Assembly: GCA_964006375.1 (NCBI GenBank)
Contig: OZ023266.1
Location: forward strand, 67,237,403 to 67,301,402
Source of the DNA: Tillus elongatus
Taxonomy: Eukaryota; Arthropoda; Insecta; Coleoptera; Cleridae
Direction: 5' to 3'
DNA length: 64,000 bases
Position 1 is the first letter of the stretch; every line of letters starts with the position of its first letter. Position numbers and translations under genes: made by a program. Positions 42,280 to 55,064 of this stretch are shown piece by piece. Below the pieces are notes generated by a model. The model had not been told where the DNA came from, searched no databases, and worked only from the letters and a program-made list of their open reading frames with translations.

Positions 42280-42432
42280 ATGCCTGGTGGAGTTGGTTGT
42301 AGTGTGTTAGTGTGCAAAAATAATTTTAAAAGGGCAATGAAAAGTGGAGACAAACTTTCCTTCTATTATTTTCCAAAAGGAGTAAAAATAAAAGGATTGG
42401 GTAAATTTGCAGATAAGCTCACGGAAGATTAG
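42280..42432 (+). CDS. THAP-domain-like N-terminus (possible first exon)
   Basis: 50 codons from an ATG to a TAG. The start MPGGVGCSVLVCKNNF has the Met-Pro and the C-x4-C spacing seen at the start of THAP zinc fingers. It is followed by KRAMKSGDKLSFYYFPKG, in which the aromatic-Phe-Pro near residues 29-32 matches the THAP F-x-FP position. The rest of the finger (Trp, second C-x2-H pair) is absent. A possible donor (GGAGTAAAA) follows at about 42382, so a spliced continuation could supply it. THAP proteins bind DNA; many derive from P-element transposases. It could be a host gene exon, a domesticated transposase or a relic. Confidence 0.45.
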   Translation: MPGGVGCSVLVCKNNFKRAMKSGDKLSFYYFPKGVKIKGLGKFADKLTED

Positions 42433-43484
42433 TCGAGAGTTACCAGACAACATATCTAATCTATAAACCTTGATATGTGTCTATGTATGGATCCGTGCGA
42501 TGACTCTACTTTGGTCAAACTTGACATGTGTCTTTCATTTGTAAATCTTTGGATACGTTCGTTAATCAGTCAAATTGGAATAGTTTAAAGAAACAATTAA
42601 AAAAGTATATCTCCGAAAGTAATGAACTGATTTTAATTTGATACACAATTTGCCTTTATCGCAATATCATATATTTCAAAATTCCAAATTCCTGCTGCAC
42701 AGTGTGTGCTTGGAGGTTGCTGTGAAATCCTACATCCGTCACAATACCAGAGATGTCTCCATTGCGTATCATGACAAAGGCGATGCGCAATGCGCAACTC
42801 TTGTAAGGGTTCGTTTAGACATGCGTTAACGCACGCGGCGTCCCTGAGCCCCTGCGCCCTGTGCGACCGCCCGGGTCGACAACCCCACACACATACACCC
42901 CCCTCCCCCTAAAGCCGGCGATGGGTCAAGAAGTACAAAAATATACTTGGAAGGTGGTTTTTCTTGGATAAACATCAAAGTGACGATTTGAAACGTAAAA
43001 ATTGGTGTTTTTAAATAAAGATTCTGAAACTAGTGTTTTGTTATGGACAACAAATATTGATAAAAGGTCTTAAATTTCTGTTCCAACAGCTATTGTTCTT
43101 CGTTTGATTGAAATATTTGCAGAAAATTTATATAAAATTGAGCCTTTCTGTGATGTTTTGGAAGTAGCTTCAATTATAGGGTTTGTTATTTAGATGTGTT
43201 ATATTCTTTATCTAACAATATAAATAGGAAAAAATATCTTTCGCTTCAGTCAATAAATTGATAAACGGAGAAATCATTATATAATCAGTTGTAAATGTTC
43301 AGACGTAGGAAGTGTGAGCATTTGGATTTGTCACCTTAACATGGATCGCTATTAGTTTCTCCCTTTTCTCACTTCGACCTACTATTTTCTTCTTTTTTTC
43401 TTCTTTTCATCTTTAACTAGTGTGATGGAAATTAACATTGTAAAAATATAAATGTCTTGACATAGATAATTAGATAGGGTGAAA
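42433..43484. other. Unassigned
   Basis: No family recognised. A short open stretch at 43077-43193 (38 codons, ending AENLYKIEPFCDVLEVAS and a few more) looks protein-like and could be an exon, but nothing fixes its borders. A CpG-rich patch lies at 42815-42885. Confidence 0.35.
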
Positions 43485-44190
43485 AAGATTGCCAGCCAAC
43501 CTCATCACATTCGAAAAATACCCGATAAACTGGCAAATTCAAGTCAACCCAGAGAAGAGTACAGCAATAGATTTTACAAAAAGAAGAGACCCACCATCAC
43601 GCGACCTCATATTCTTCAACAAACAGATTCCCTGGAAGCACAAAGTCAACTATCTTGCTGTCCTACTAGACAGCAAACTCACATTCAGAGCACACGCTAC
43701 AGTAACAAAAACCATAGTGGAAAGAGTAAAGAACGCATTGATCTCACTAATGGAAAGACATGCCACAATGTCGCCAGAAAACAAGATGATAATTTACAAA
43801 ACTGTAATCAGAGCAGCTCTGACCTACAGTATTCCAACCAAAATTTATCTAAACTTAATACAAATAGTTCAAAGCAAATGCCAACGACTCATATTTAATG
43901 CACCATGGTAATTCACCAACACTCAGCTACACTGAGACTCTGATTTACCAACGCCAAGACAATCACCGAAACAACATACAGAAAATTCGAAAATCACGAA
44001 AATCCGCCGCTAGAAGAAATCGCAAGTTACGACCTGAACACCGAAACAAAATACAAGCGACATAAATCGATGTTGTTAAACTAACAAAACAACTACAAAT
44101 GTGAAGCCAAGATCACAAAACCATACACAACAAACAGCAGAGCCAAACCATGCAAGACTCGGGCAAACGAGCCTACAGACATAGTCTGGT
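43485..44190 (+). pseudogene. Jockey-like LINE, RT thumb to 3' end
   Basis: Frame 43489-43911: VNPEKSTAIDFTKRRDPPSR, then VNYLAVLLDSKLTFRAH and AALTYSIP, ending NAPW. This is the region after the RT active site in Jockey-clade ORF2. The remaining 3' part is broken by stops. 5'-truncated; inactive. Confidence 0.8.
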
Positions 44191-44339
44191 CATAGTAGAT
44201 AGGGTTAAGCGATAGAACAGTATGTACTACCGTATCAGACTAAACTTCGCTTTAAGATGTGTTTTGGATTGGTAGATAATGAAATTATGTACTTATTATA
44301 TGGGAACATCTAAAGCCATTCAAAACGAAGGAAGTAGTA

Positions 44340-45330
44340 AAAAAATTTTTGTATGTCGACTACTTAGGTCATTAGCTGTAGGGTCATCATTTTGTATAAA
44401 ATTTCGTAATCCTGATTCTTCCAAGAAGTTGATAAGTTTCTGATGATGCTCTTTATTACCCACTGGGCAAGTTCACTAGGCGCCAGTAGCTGCTGGTGCG
44501 TAGTGAACTCGCCCAATATGTCTTTTTACTGCCTGCTAAACGAAGCCTTCTTCGAATATTTTCGTAGTTGGAATACCTTGCAGAATATGTTTAACGGCAA
44601 CGGTTTCTCTGCATTGCTCACAGAAATGGCTTGGGCTCCTGTTTAACAAGTACGCATGTGTCAGGTTTGTATCATCTGTACCTAGACTTCACCAAGTTAC
44701 CTGATTTCTTCTACTGGGTGATGGGTGTTTCCATTTTTGGACATTATCTTTCATGAAATGCATATGCGCCTCATACTACTCCCACTGGTTCTGACATATG
44801 CCCTGTACATTTCTTTTTGCTGCCGTAAGATGGTAGTTTGGGGGTACATGTATTACTACCCTCTGCCGTCTCATTATCTGCAATCAGTTTCGCTGCTTGG
44901 TCCGCGAGTTCGTTTTCTGCCATACCTTGGCTTGTGGCAGATTCAGAAAATGGCCTAGCACCCTAATGGCTAGGTACTCACAACATTTATTTCTTTACCT
45001 TGGTCACTGATCTATGCTAATAAATCTAGTATTCTTATAATCAGTTGATACGGATTCAGTATATTCTCTAAAACTTGTAGAGCACTGAGCGTGTCCGTAC
45101 ATATATCACAAAAATCAGTTCCACAATACTCGAAGAAGCGCAGTACTTGCCAAATGGCATAAACTTCAGGTGCGAAAACATAACCATTTTTCGGAGTCCA
45201 AGCCACTTACAATTGCAGAGCCCATCCCTGTATCTGTTCAGGACCCATCTGAGAATATAAACAGATAGTTATTGAGTAGTGATACTTCTTCATCAAAAAG
45301 TGGCCCATAGATTTTGAATGAAGTATGACT
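44340..45330 (-). pseudogene. LINE RNase H and C-terminal fragment
   Basis: Minus strand: FSDGS near 45241-45262 (first catalytic Asp of RNase H), APEVYAIWQVL near 45160 (Glu), CTDTLSALQVL near 45090 (Asp), NELADQAAKLIAD near 44910, and a C-terminal RLTHAYLLNRSPSHFCEQC near 44660. The order is that of the RNase H domain and tail of Jockey, I and R1-type LINEs. Frameshifts separate the pieces. It could be the downstream part of the same family as 38.3-38.9 kb. Confidence 0.75.
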
Positions 45331-47164
45331 TTTTCTGTGAGTAAATAACGTTTTATTAATTGCTGGATGCGTTATTTGCTGGTGGCTTTTTTAACTGCGG
45401 AAGTATTTTAGACTGCATTATTGTTGGTGGTTGATATGTATCATTGTTCTACTTGTTTGCAAACTCTTGAATTCCTATTCTAGCTGTTCTTCTCCTAATA
45501 TATTCATTCATTCGTCTGTGTGTACTATATTCACTATCATCAACTAACAGGTTAATATGTAGATGGTTCGATAGGTGTTGAATTTTAAGAAAATATTTCA
45601 TTGGAGATCTCTTGCCAGTTATAAGGGCTTTATTGATGGCTCACTTTAGACACCACATAGGAGCTTGTCCTAAAGGCACCTGTCGCTATCGTCAAGGCTA
45701 TCAGTTGCACTTGTTTCCTTTATTTTTTTAAATCAATTTAGGTGGTATGTAATATTTCTTGCACAGTGAAAACAGATCACCGCGATTACCGCTGTTCGTA
45801 CTTATTATATCAAATACACAATTAATAAGATAAGTATCTAATTAAAGTTGCTATTATAAATTGTTAATATATAGCACTAGATCGTGCAACAAACCAGCTC
45901 TAGATACTGCAAGTTGCAGCCACAAGTACAGGGTTTATTAGCAATTTGTTCCGCGAGACCTGTCAGATAACGCTGTCTATTTTCACACTATCTCTTGATA
46001 TAATATTATAGTAACGTAAATTTATCTCAATTTTAGAAATACTACGCGCTTCCTTATTTAATTCGCTCCTTTGCGGACGCCATTAGTTAGTGACAATTTA
46101 TAGAAATTATGTGGCATAGTTTAGATAAAGTGTCACAAGCAATTAACTTGTGAGGTCCAGCTTCGAATATATTAAAATGTGATACTTTAGGTCCACTTTT
46201 ACACTTCTTAAATTATGTTTTATCAAAAATTATCTCTTTAAATTTGCGTTTCCTTCAGTTAAAGCATTATATCGTAGCGATTTGTGCTGAGTTTATCAAG
46301 TCATGCCTAGAGCCGTTTACGAAACAATTACAATCATTTAAGTGAATTCGAGAGAGGGGGGGGGGCGAATGCGGGACGCCGGTTTTTTTAATCAGACAAA
46401 TTTCCGACCTCATATGACGTAGTGAGTTAACAGTGCTACAGTGTTGGTCTAGGTGGTCTGCAGAAGGAATCCATACCCGTTGTTATAGATCCAGATGACA
46501 GAGTTTACACAACACGGTCGATTGGAAATGGTTGGTTGGGTATTCCACAAAAAATAGTCACTATGGCAGCAATATATTCGAGAATACGCGCTTTTGGGCT
46601 TCGTTCGTATAGGCCAGGAGTGGCCAAGAAGTGGATCGCGATCGACCGGCCGATCGCAAAGCCAATTTTGGTCGACCTCTCGCGATATCTATTTAACATG
46701 TTACAATTGTAACTGAACGCAACGCGTGACTGGTCTATACTATACTTTCACCTGTGCCAGATTTCCTTAAATCTGGTTTCAGCTGAGCTGTGCGTGGCGC
46801 AAGATATTTGGGATAATAATCACCACATAGATAAAGAAAACATGAAGCTTATTAAAACTGTTGAACAACCGGTGATATTATACGCCCATGTATTTATATC
46901 TCCAAGGCTATAAACAGCAAAATTTCCCTAAGTTGATCTCTGCCACTAACTAATAGTTCGTTGTTCACGCACTCTCTTTGATATAAAAGCACACATCAGA
47001 AAAAATGTTTATTATGCTGTGATAAAAGATATTCCGAAACTGGCAGGTACAGTTATAACGGGATTACAGAACGAATATAAATTGTAGAAAATTTGCATGC
47101 GATTCTTCCCTCTCTGTGTCGGTCTTACCGAACAGGTAGTCTAAACATAATGTGTAGTAGTTAG
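45331..47164. other. Unassigned; one hAT-like terminus
   Basis: No gene recognised. At 46612-46690 the sequence CCAGGAGTGGCCAAGAAGTG and the CG-rich GGATCGCGATCGACCGG resemble termini of hAT-type non-autonomous elements, from memory. A G run lies at 46357-46365. Confidence 0.35.
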
Positions 47165-47300
47165 GTAGTTTATCATCCTCTGATAACGCTAACTTTGTTA
47201 GTGAAACGATCGCCAGGTCTCTAAAAGATGTGTTGTGGTAATTTGGGTTCTCAAAGTGTACTGATCAGTGCTCATCACAGGTTCCAATCTTTACTTACTC
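47165..47300 (+). repeat. Hammerhead-like core, copy 2
   Basis: 47177-47217: CCT, CTGATAA, C, GCTAAC-TTT-GTTAGT, GAAAC, GATCGCC, AGG. The GAAAC is intact. The G of CUGANGA is A, and the cleavage triplet position reads GCC instead of GUC. Downstream sequence (AATTTGGGTTCTCAAAGTG, GCTCATCACAGGTTCCAATC) matches the flank of copy 1. Confidence 0.55.
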
Positions 47301-49097
47301 ATTATTGTTATCCTTGTCAGGGTACACACCTTATTTTGATTACTTAGTTAAAACATGCAAACTCAGCCCCAACTTATCCAAGCCATTTACTAAACGAAGA
47401 CAATACCGAATATCATAGAAATCGGTACATTATTTTTTTTAGTTGTGGTGAAAGTGAAGCGAAGGTAAAAATCGCGATCTCATCAGCGAATTTTTTCTAC
47501 GTTAAATAGCTAAAATGGGATCAAATAAAACTGATTAGAATTCATTTGAGAGACAACATTATTTTTTACTGATAAAACTTTTATAATGTCATCAAAAAAT
47601 GCACCCCACTTCATTCATGAGCAAGAGCTAATTAGCAAAAAGGGTACAGAAACAAGCTGGCCTACAGTGAATTACAAAAGCTATCAGGTTTACCGTCACA
47701 CTGACATATGAGCAGTGATGTGCCCCAGCAGCAGCTGCCATAATTCATGTAGACATCTAGTGAGCGCTGGTGAAGAGGAATAGCGCCTACTTATCTGTCT
47801 CGTCACCCTTCTGTCAGGGTTACGGGAGCCAGAGGTGGCTTGATTTCCATCATCATGGTGTAAAGTATAAAATATAGGGACAGGAAATTCGGCTTTTAGG
47901 GATAAATGAATATAAAACGTTTGGTGCGTGTAAACAGATAAACAATGTCACACGTCGTAGGTAGGGCGCAAGATTTTACGGGTAAAAAGTTCTGAATAGA
48001 AAAAGAATCCCAGAAATCACTGACAGGCAATAGGATTTATAGTTGTGATGCAGAATCTAGGGTATACTTGAACGGCACAGCTTCAAGATTCGTCACATAA
48101 TAAACGATTAAGAACAGAAATAATTAAAGACGTGCTCACGCGTATTAAAAAAACAAATAGCTAGAAAGTTGGAACGCAGTATTATTTGCCAAACGTCAAC
48201 GGCATGATGTGTCAAATATCGATTTTATTCTGTTGTCTAGGTTTCAACTTCTCTCCAAGGCTACTGTGATTTCGGTAATAATGTGTAATTATATTAAAAC
48301 ACATTCGAATAAAAATAAAAAATTTGATCAGCTGTACCTCCTTTCCTATTTAATTTAGCTTATACAAATATGGTATCATAAGAAAGCTTATGAAATTCTG
48401 CATTCACCAAAGTCAAAATATATAGGGTGTCGCATTTGAGAAAAAAGAATTTTTAAATTTCGCAAAAGATAATTACCCTGTATGTAAATAAATTGTTATA
48501 ATTACCGTGCATAAATGCAATCTGCACTAAAAAACAATTATTATGACACAACCCAATATTAATATCTCAAACATAAACGATACGGATACGGACGGTTCCA
48601 AACTTCTGAAGTAGATCACTTTTTTTACATAGAACTCCCTGTAGTTGGAGAAAGGTTTAAAATAACCCCAAACAATATGGTATCAGTTTAATCAGCATCG
48701 ACGTGGCTTTTCAAAACTGCCATAATATATAGGGTGTTCCATAAAAAAATTAAGTTTGGTGCAACACTCTGTATATTAACACCCTGTATAAATAGAAATA
48801 ATTTTCAAATGTGCACTGGTGGAACATTTATCGCCTCGAGAAAACCGCTTTTTAAAAGAAAGCCTCAGTGAGAAGCTATCTTCCGTCCTCACACCGATCA
48901 GACAGCCTGTATAGCACATTTGGTACCAGTGCTCTGTTATATACAATAACTCTGGACTCTTTAGCTACATTCCTATCTACCTACAGTGGTCACAGCTCCC
49001 AGCACCCTTCTACCTTCCTTCACTTATATCTCATACTATTTTTCCGTCGTTTGAAAACAATCTTCTTAAATTTATAAATTCCTTTACTTCCTTTCTA
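47301..49097. other. No gene; R-unit relic and short repeats
   Basis: 47366-47520 is a degraded R unit (ACTTATCCAAGCCATTTAC). Short units bounded by TATAGGGTG and CACCCTGTA-type motifs occur at about 48422-48495 and 48728-48795. Other sequence is unassigned. Confidence 0.5.
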
Positions 49098-50002
49098 GTA
49101 CAGGCAATAGAGGAACCCGTTACTCTTGTCCATAATGCACTAAACTACAAGAGTTATTTTTTTTTTGATAGATAGGTTCAGAATTACGTGCTGAATGTAA
49201 AAACACAGAATCCTTACAAATTAGGAGGGCGGAAGTGCCGCCATTTTGAGAAAAACCGTTTCGACCTATATCTCCGTAACCGTGCACTTTAGGCCAAAAA
49301 TGGTAGTGACCTTTATTGTAGATAATTGCATTTCTCATCTTTTTTGTTAAACAATTTTTTTTGTATCACTCACCGTTTACAACTTATACGACTATAAGCA
49401 TTCATTTGACTTTTTTGCCTATATCTTTGTTAATAATTGTTTAAAAAATAAAATGCTTATAACTTAACTTTTCAATCGACAAATTTCCTACAACTTTTAC
49501 TAAAATTTTTTTTTCTAAAATCCATATTTTCAAAGTTATAACGCGTTAAATGTTGCACTTTTCAATCGACAAATTTTTCTGGAAATATTTTAGTAAAATA
49601 ACGGTTAAACTAAGACTTCAGGCTTTGTAAAACATCCTTCTTGAGGCATTTTCTTTCCATAGCTCATATTTGTTTCAGGTTCTTTGCGTAAATGTAAATA
49701 GACGTTTTAATTCGCGACTTTGAGGAAAACCCCAATTTTTTTTTAAATCCCTATAACTTTTTTGTCTTTAAACCTACATACCTAGATTTTGGTAGGTAAT
49801 TTACATATAATGACATAAAATCGTGTACCAAATTTAATTGCCCTTACTTTCTTATTTCCGGAGATATAATTTTTTTTCGAAAGAAAATACAAAATTTTCC
49901 GGGAAAACCTGGGCCGATTTTCTTGGCTAACGCACTTATAACAAGAGGAAGGTATTCACCAAATTCAATTAAAATCGGCCTATTTGTTTTTGAGTTATCG
50001 GT

Positions 50003-50082
<80 letters not shown>

Positions 50083-50634
50083 CATACATATAAAAAGTGA
50101 AAATGACCTCGAATATGTGTTCTAGGTGGCATAATTAGCGCCCATTTCAATTTTTTTTTCAAAATTCAAAAGTCGGGGTCTCCTCATTAGTGCTTTTTTT
50201 TTTAAAGAAAATGCACCAATAATAATTTTAGAAAAAAAGTTTTAAGTAAAAGTTCTAGAAAATTTGTCGATTGAAAAGTTAAGTTATAAGCATTTTATTT
50301 TTTAAACAATTATTAACAAAGATATAGGTAAAAAAGTCAATAAAAGACTGCTTATAGTCGTATAAGTTGTAAACGGTAAGTGATACAGAAAAAAATATTT
50401 AACAAAAAAGATGAGAAATGCAATTATCTACAATAAAGGTCATTGCCATTTTTGGTCTAAAGTGCACGGCTACGGAGATATAGGTCGAAACGGTTTTTCT
50501 CAAAATGGCGGCACTTCCGCCCTCCTAATTTGTAAGGATTTTGTGTTTTTACATTCAGTACGTCATTCTGAACCTATCTATAAAAAAATTACTTCTGTAG
50601 TTTAATGCAGAAAAAAATTCTCTATTGCCTGTAC
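49098..50634. mobile_element. Long-inverted-repeat element LTIR, copy 2
   Basis: 1,537 bp with the same ends as copy 1 (GTACAGGCAATAGAG and CTCTATTGCCTGTAC) and again TA on both sides (49096-49097, 50635-50636). The interior (TA)n is at about 50008-50078 with a CATA tail. The two copies sit at unrelated flanks, which supports real transposition. Confidence 0.87.
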
Positions 50635-50744
50635 TATTCCTAGACCACCATTTATTAATAAACTGGAATTACTTGTTCCACCCTTTTGATCAAATACTAC
50701 AACTTTAGATTTCTCTGCGTTCTTATTTTTTATTATTTCAACAA

Positions 50745-53700
50745 CACACCACGAGGGCTTACAGCCTAAATACTATCGTACCGTGGGTGTCAACAAGGAG
50801 GAAAGAGGCAACTTGTTAATTCTGGATTTGAAGGTTTGGAGGTTCGGAGGAGAAGGAAAAACATGTGCCGGCAAAGAATTCCACAACTTGAAAGTCCTTG
50901 GCACAAAAGAGCGGGCATAACAAGATGTTCTGTGTCTGAAGACTTGGACAGTAAAAGGATGCATTCGCTCTGTTCGCCTGGTAGATCTGTTGGGGGCAGC
51001 AGGTGGAGGAACTATGGAAGAAAGCTCATCTGAGCAGTGCCCGTGCAGATATCTATAAAAAAGAGAGAGGTCACCAACGGCACGTCGGTGGGCAAGGGAT
51101 CGCAGCCTTTGGGTGAGGGTAGGGTCACCGATGAGACGTATAGCTCTCTTCTGAATGGAGTCCAGGATAGCGAGTGTAGAAGCGGCAGCAGCACCCCAGA
51201 TGTGGGAGCAGTATTCGAGGATTGGTCTTATTTGTGAAGTATATAAGGTATAGAGATTAGCTGGTGAAAAGTATTTGCGAGCCCGGAAGAGGAAACCTAA
51301 TTTCTTAGCAACCGCTTCTGCAATTGATGTGACATGTTGATGTCAATTCAGATTTCGATCCACAGAAATGCCAACAAGTGAAAAGGATTCATTACTTTGA
51401 ATAACTTGGTTGTTCATTGTGATGTGGGTCTAGGGCGGGTGTATCTCTTATGAGAAAGAAAGCTAGACTGTGATTTGGTGGGGTTGAATTGTACAAGATT
51501 TCTACTTCCCCAGTCTAATATTTTTTGGAGATCTACGGAGACAGAACTCTTTATGAGTCTGCGATCCTCAACTAATTGGGCTAAAGAGACAGGCTTAGAA
51601 TATTGTATATTTGAGTGGAGGGAGCTGTCGTCCGCGTAACTGTGAACTGGGTTGGATGTGCTAGATAGGAGGTCATTGATGTGGAGAAGAAACAAAGTGG
51701 GGGCTAAAGCTGAACCTTGGGGAACTCCTGCATTAATTGGATACAGTTTAGAGGAATGGCCATCACCGACAATAGAAATGCTCCGGTTGGAGAGGAAATT
51801 TGCTGTCCAGGTACAGAGTTTTGGTGGTAGGCCATAGGCCGGAAGTTTATTAAGCAGCGCTGCGTGCCAGACATTGTCGAATGCTTTGGATATATCTAGA
51901 GCGACAATCTGGGATTCACCGTGTAGTTCCATAGACTTGTTCCAAGAATGGGTGACAAAAGAAAGAAGGTCGGCAGTTGATCTGCGCTGACGGAATCCAT
52001 ACTGCCTATCGTGGATTAAACTGTGTTTTTTAAGAAATGTTAGTAATTCGGTGTTTATATACTTTTCCATCACTTTAGAGACGACTGAAAGGAGATAAAT
52101 AGGCCTGTAGTTGCTAGGAAGCGCTTTGGATCCTTTCTTGAGGACGGGTTGTACTCGAGCAGTTTTCCAGTTACTAGGGAATATGCCTCTATTGTAAGAT
52201 GTCTGAAACAGACGAGTCAGGACAGGAGCAAGTTCGGGTGCGCATTTTTTGAGAACAATTACTGAAATCTCGTCAAGGCCAGACCGTTTCCTGGTATTAA
52301 GAGAAGAGAGCATCTTTCGTACCTTTTTAGTTTTGAAAATTATATCCGTCATTTTATGCGCGACATTGGGGACTGTTGGTGGTTGAACATTTGGAGGTGG
52401 GTCGTGAGTAGAATTTCCAGCGAACAGCAAGGCAAAAAGTTACGCCTTGCCAAGGGCGGTAGAAACAATTTCATCCCCTGAGACAAGAGGTGGGAACGTG
52501 CTCTTGCAGAAATTACTCCCAATAGATTTAGCAAGAGTCCAGAAGGGTTTGCTGCCATTGGAGGTTGAGAGCACTTTTTTTGATGTAGTTATTAAACGAG
52601 TTTTTTGCCTCAGAAAGAATGCGGACATACCGGTTTCTTGCGTCATTGAATGTTTGACGGTTTTCTTGACTGGGATTGTGTAGAAGCGTTTTGTGAGCTT
52701 TGACCTTTTCAAATCTGGCCTTGTCACAGGATTTAGAGAACCAGGGCTTTTGAGTGGCTGAAGACGTTTCCTGTGTACGTGGAATAAATAATTCCATGTC
52801 AGCTTGGATAATTTCGGTGACGTTTTGTAAGATATCAGAGGGGTCAGGATGAGAGAAGCAGACAGACGCCCATGGAAATGAGGAAAAGTAATCTCGCATT
52901 TCGTCCCAGTTCGCGGAGTTGTAGTGCCAAACGATACGTGGGTGTGATGACTGTGTGACCTCGGGTTGCATTGCGCAGGAAGCAGTGACCATGCCGTGGT
53001 CTGAGCGACCAAGGGGGGCGGTGACTGATATCTTATAGCAGTCAGGATTTGTAGTAAGAAGGAGATCCACGGGATTTGAGCTGTGTGTTGGGATGCGAGG
53101 AAAGTAAGTAGGTTGCTGAACCATATTGGCTAATGAATTGCTGACTGCAAAGGCCTCCGCTGCTCTTCCCTGTGGATCGGTTTTTGAGGATCCTAGTCAT
53201 TCCTTATTATGGACATTGAAGTCACTAAGAATAGTGACCTGGGAGGAAGGATATTCAGAAATCAGATGGTCGGTTTTTGCAGAAAGGTAGTCAAAGAGCT
53301 GGACAAAGTTGCTGTTAGAAGGTAAATGCAACAGATGAATTTAGTTGCAGCCCTGAGAGAGAGTTTTATCCATAGTATGTCTTTTCTTCCAGCTTCTAAA
53401 TTGGGGAGTCTGGTGCAAGGTAGATTGCTACGGACGTACGCGCACACGCCTCCATGCAATCTAAAGAAAGTAAGGCGCTCATGCCCCAGGAAATTAAGGT
53501 GATTAGTGGCTGTTTTGGCACTGATTTGAGTTTCGGTGAGGAAGAAGAGTTGGGGCCTATTAGCCTGGAGGAAATGGTGGACGGAGTTCAGGTTAGAATT
53601 AAGGCCACATATATTCGAGAAGGATATGTTAAATCTTGATGCTGACGCCCCCTGTAGACCCCTCTCCCGAAGATCCGAATGGAGGGGTATTTTACCTCCG

Positions 53701-53860
53701 GAATCTTTTGTACAAGGAGGAGCCATCATCATTTTTGCTTATAAGGGAAACCGACTCATACACCAGAACTGGAAACGTCCGTTGAGACGTCACCGGATGT
53801 AAGGGGTGGTACCTCCTCGGGCGTGAAAAAAATCCTTTACGATCACGTAAAGGAAAAGTC
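50745..53860 (-). pseudogene. Near-full-length LINE (APE endonuclease + RT), copy B
   Basis: Longest copy of the family also seen at 2.2-3.6 and 62.7-63.5 kb. On the minus strand, in order: a 5' region to about 53860, endonuclease start SFSNICGLNSNLN and FFLTETQIS (53262-53732), SDFNVHN near 53210, and LGRSDHGMV (52528-53124). A linker follows, then RT in one open frame (51414-52430, 338 codons) with NYRPIYLLSVVSKVMEKYI, ALDISKAFDNVWH, GVPQGSALAPTLF and an intact YADD. The C-terminal frame (50773-50964) has KLWNSLP. A stop replaces an expected Trp near 53200, and frameshifts lie near 52440 and 51415 (the latter a 2-bp insertion relative to copy A). Probably inactive but not very old. Confidence 0.9.
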
Positions 53861-54394
53861 CACTACCACCTACCATATTGCAAGTATACTACGTAGATTT
53901 ATTTTATTTGTTACTGTGGTCAGTCTGTCTAACACCCACTGCATCATCAATATATTAATAATGATTTTAAAAACATTTTACATAAAAAATCGCTAAACAA
54001 GTTCATAAACAAAAAAATTCACAAAAATTGGCGAAAAACTTTTTCCCTACGAAAATGTACCAAAATTTTGTAGAATTCTTGCTTCCAAAATTCGGGAAAA
54101 CTGAAAAACACGATCAATATTCCAAGCATATTTTCACTGGCGCTTAGAAAACCGCAGGAGAGAAAGCTCGCCCTTAAGACACGGAGGTGACAACGAGCGA
54201 AACCGGTTACATAAAAGAAAACCAACACTTGTGAAGCCAGAGAAGAAGTATCTACATCTGTATTTAGTATAGAACGGTTTCACCAAGTTACGGCTGTAAC
54301 AACTAGAATATTAACTGTTCATTCTGGGAAGGGTCATCGGGCGAAGACATTTTTGCTGATATAGTAGAAACCTTAATCAGTTTGCTTCGTATGT
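53861..54394. other. No gene; degenerate AAAATTCG repeats
   Basis: 53960-54130 has short degenerate AAAATTCxC units like those at 15.4-15.6 kb. Nothing coding. Confidence 0.45.
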
Positions 54395-54680
54395 TACTAT
54401 TAAAAACTGCGTTGCTGAATATAAAAAAGAGGGCGATGAAATGTCGAAGATCAGCACCGCTCAGGAACACCAATTTGTGTGACCACTCAAGAAAACATTG
54501 ATTCTATCCATGAAAAGATCTTAGATGATTGACGAATTGAGCAGAAACATAGCACATTACCTACGAACGTGTCTTTGTCATTGTGCATCACGACTTGGTA
54601 GTGACAAAGCTTTCGGCAAAAATGGATTCCGAAATGCTGGAACGCTGGCGAAAACCGCGCTCTTTTGACAATCTCAGAAT
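54395..54680 (+). pseudogene. Mariner-like transposase N-terminal remnant
   Basis: Plus-strand pieces TTQENIDSIHEKILDD, then a segment aligning with the IA...L..S.GS region, then KNGFRNAGTLAK or KWIPKCWNA in alternate frames. Together they resemble the N-terminal helix-turn-helix of mariner/SETMAR transposases (xENIxxVHxxILxDRR ... KxxARWVP). Heavily mutated. Confidence 0.42.
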
Positions 54681-55064
54681 ACATTCTTATATCAGTTTTA
54701 TAATATAAAAGTACTAGTGCCTCCCTTCAACTTTAAATTGCAGTCAAAAAATGAAATTATGTACAGAGTTTTCTTTTTGCATTGGTAAAAAAGATTAAAA
54801 ATTAAAACATAAATCGTAAATTGTTGTAGTTATTAAATTAGTTTCCTATTGTTTTTCCAAATGTTGACCTTTGCTCTCCGGGGTTCTTGCTTGTTTGTAT
54901 CTGAAGAGGCCATGACAAACCCTATTCTCCGGAAAAGTGGTTTGAACCAAAATAAATAATTGTCACTCCAGGTACCGTAACCACAACATTTTTCTTCTTG
55001 CTTATGCATACCGGAACCTTGTATCTAAAAGAAAAAATCGAAAATCCGGCTCACTCCTTATATC
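54681..55064. other. No recognisable gene
   Basis: Unassigned. Confidence 0.4.

Noticed and set aside
42633..42890. Minus-strand 85-codon frame over the CpG-rich patch
   Set aside because: An open frame on the plus strand overlaps it, neither shows a motif, and the composition suggests a repeat end.
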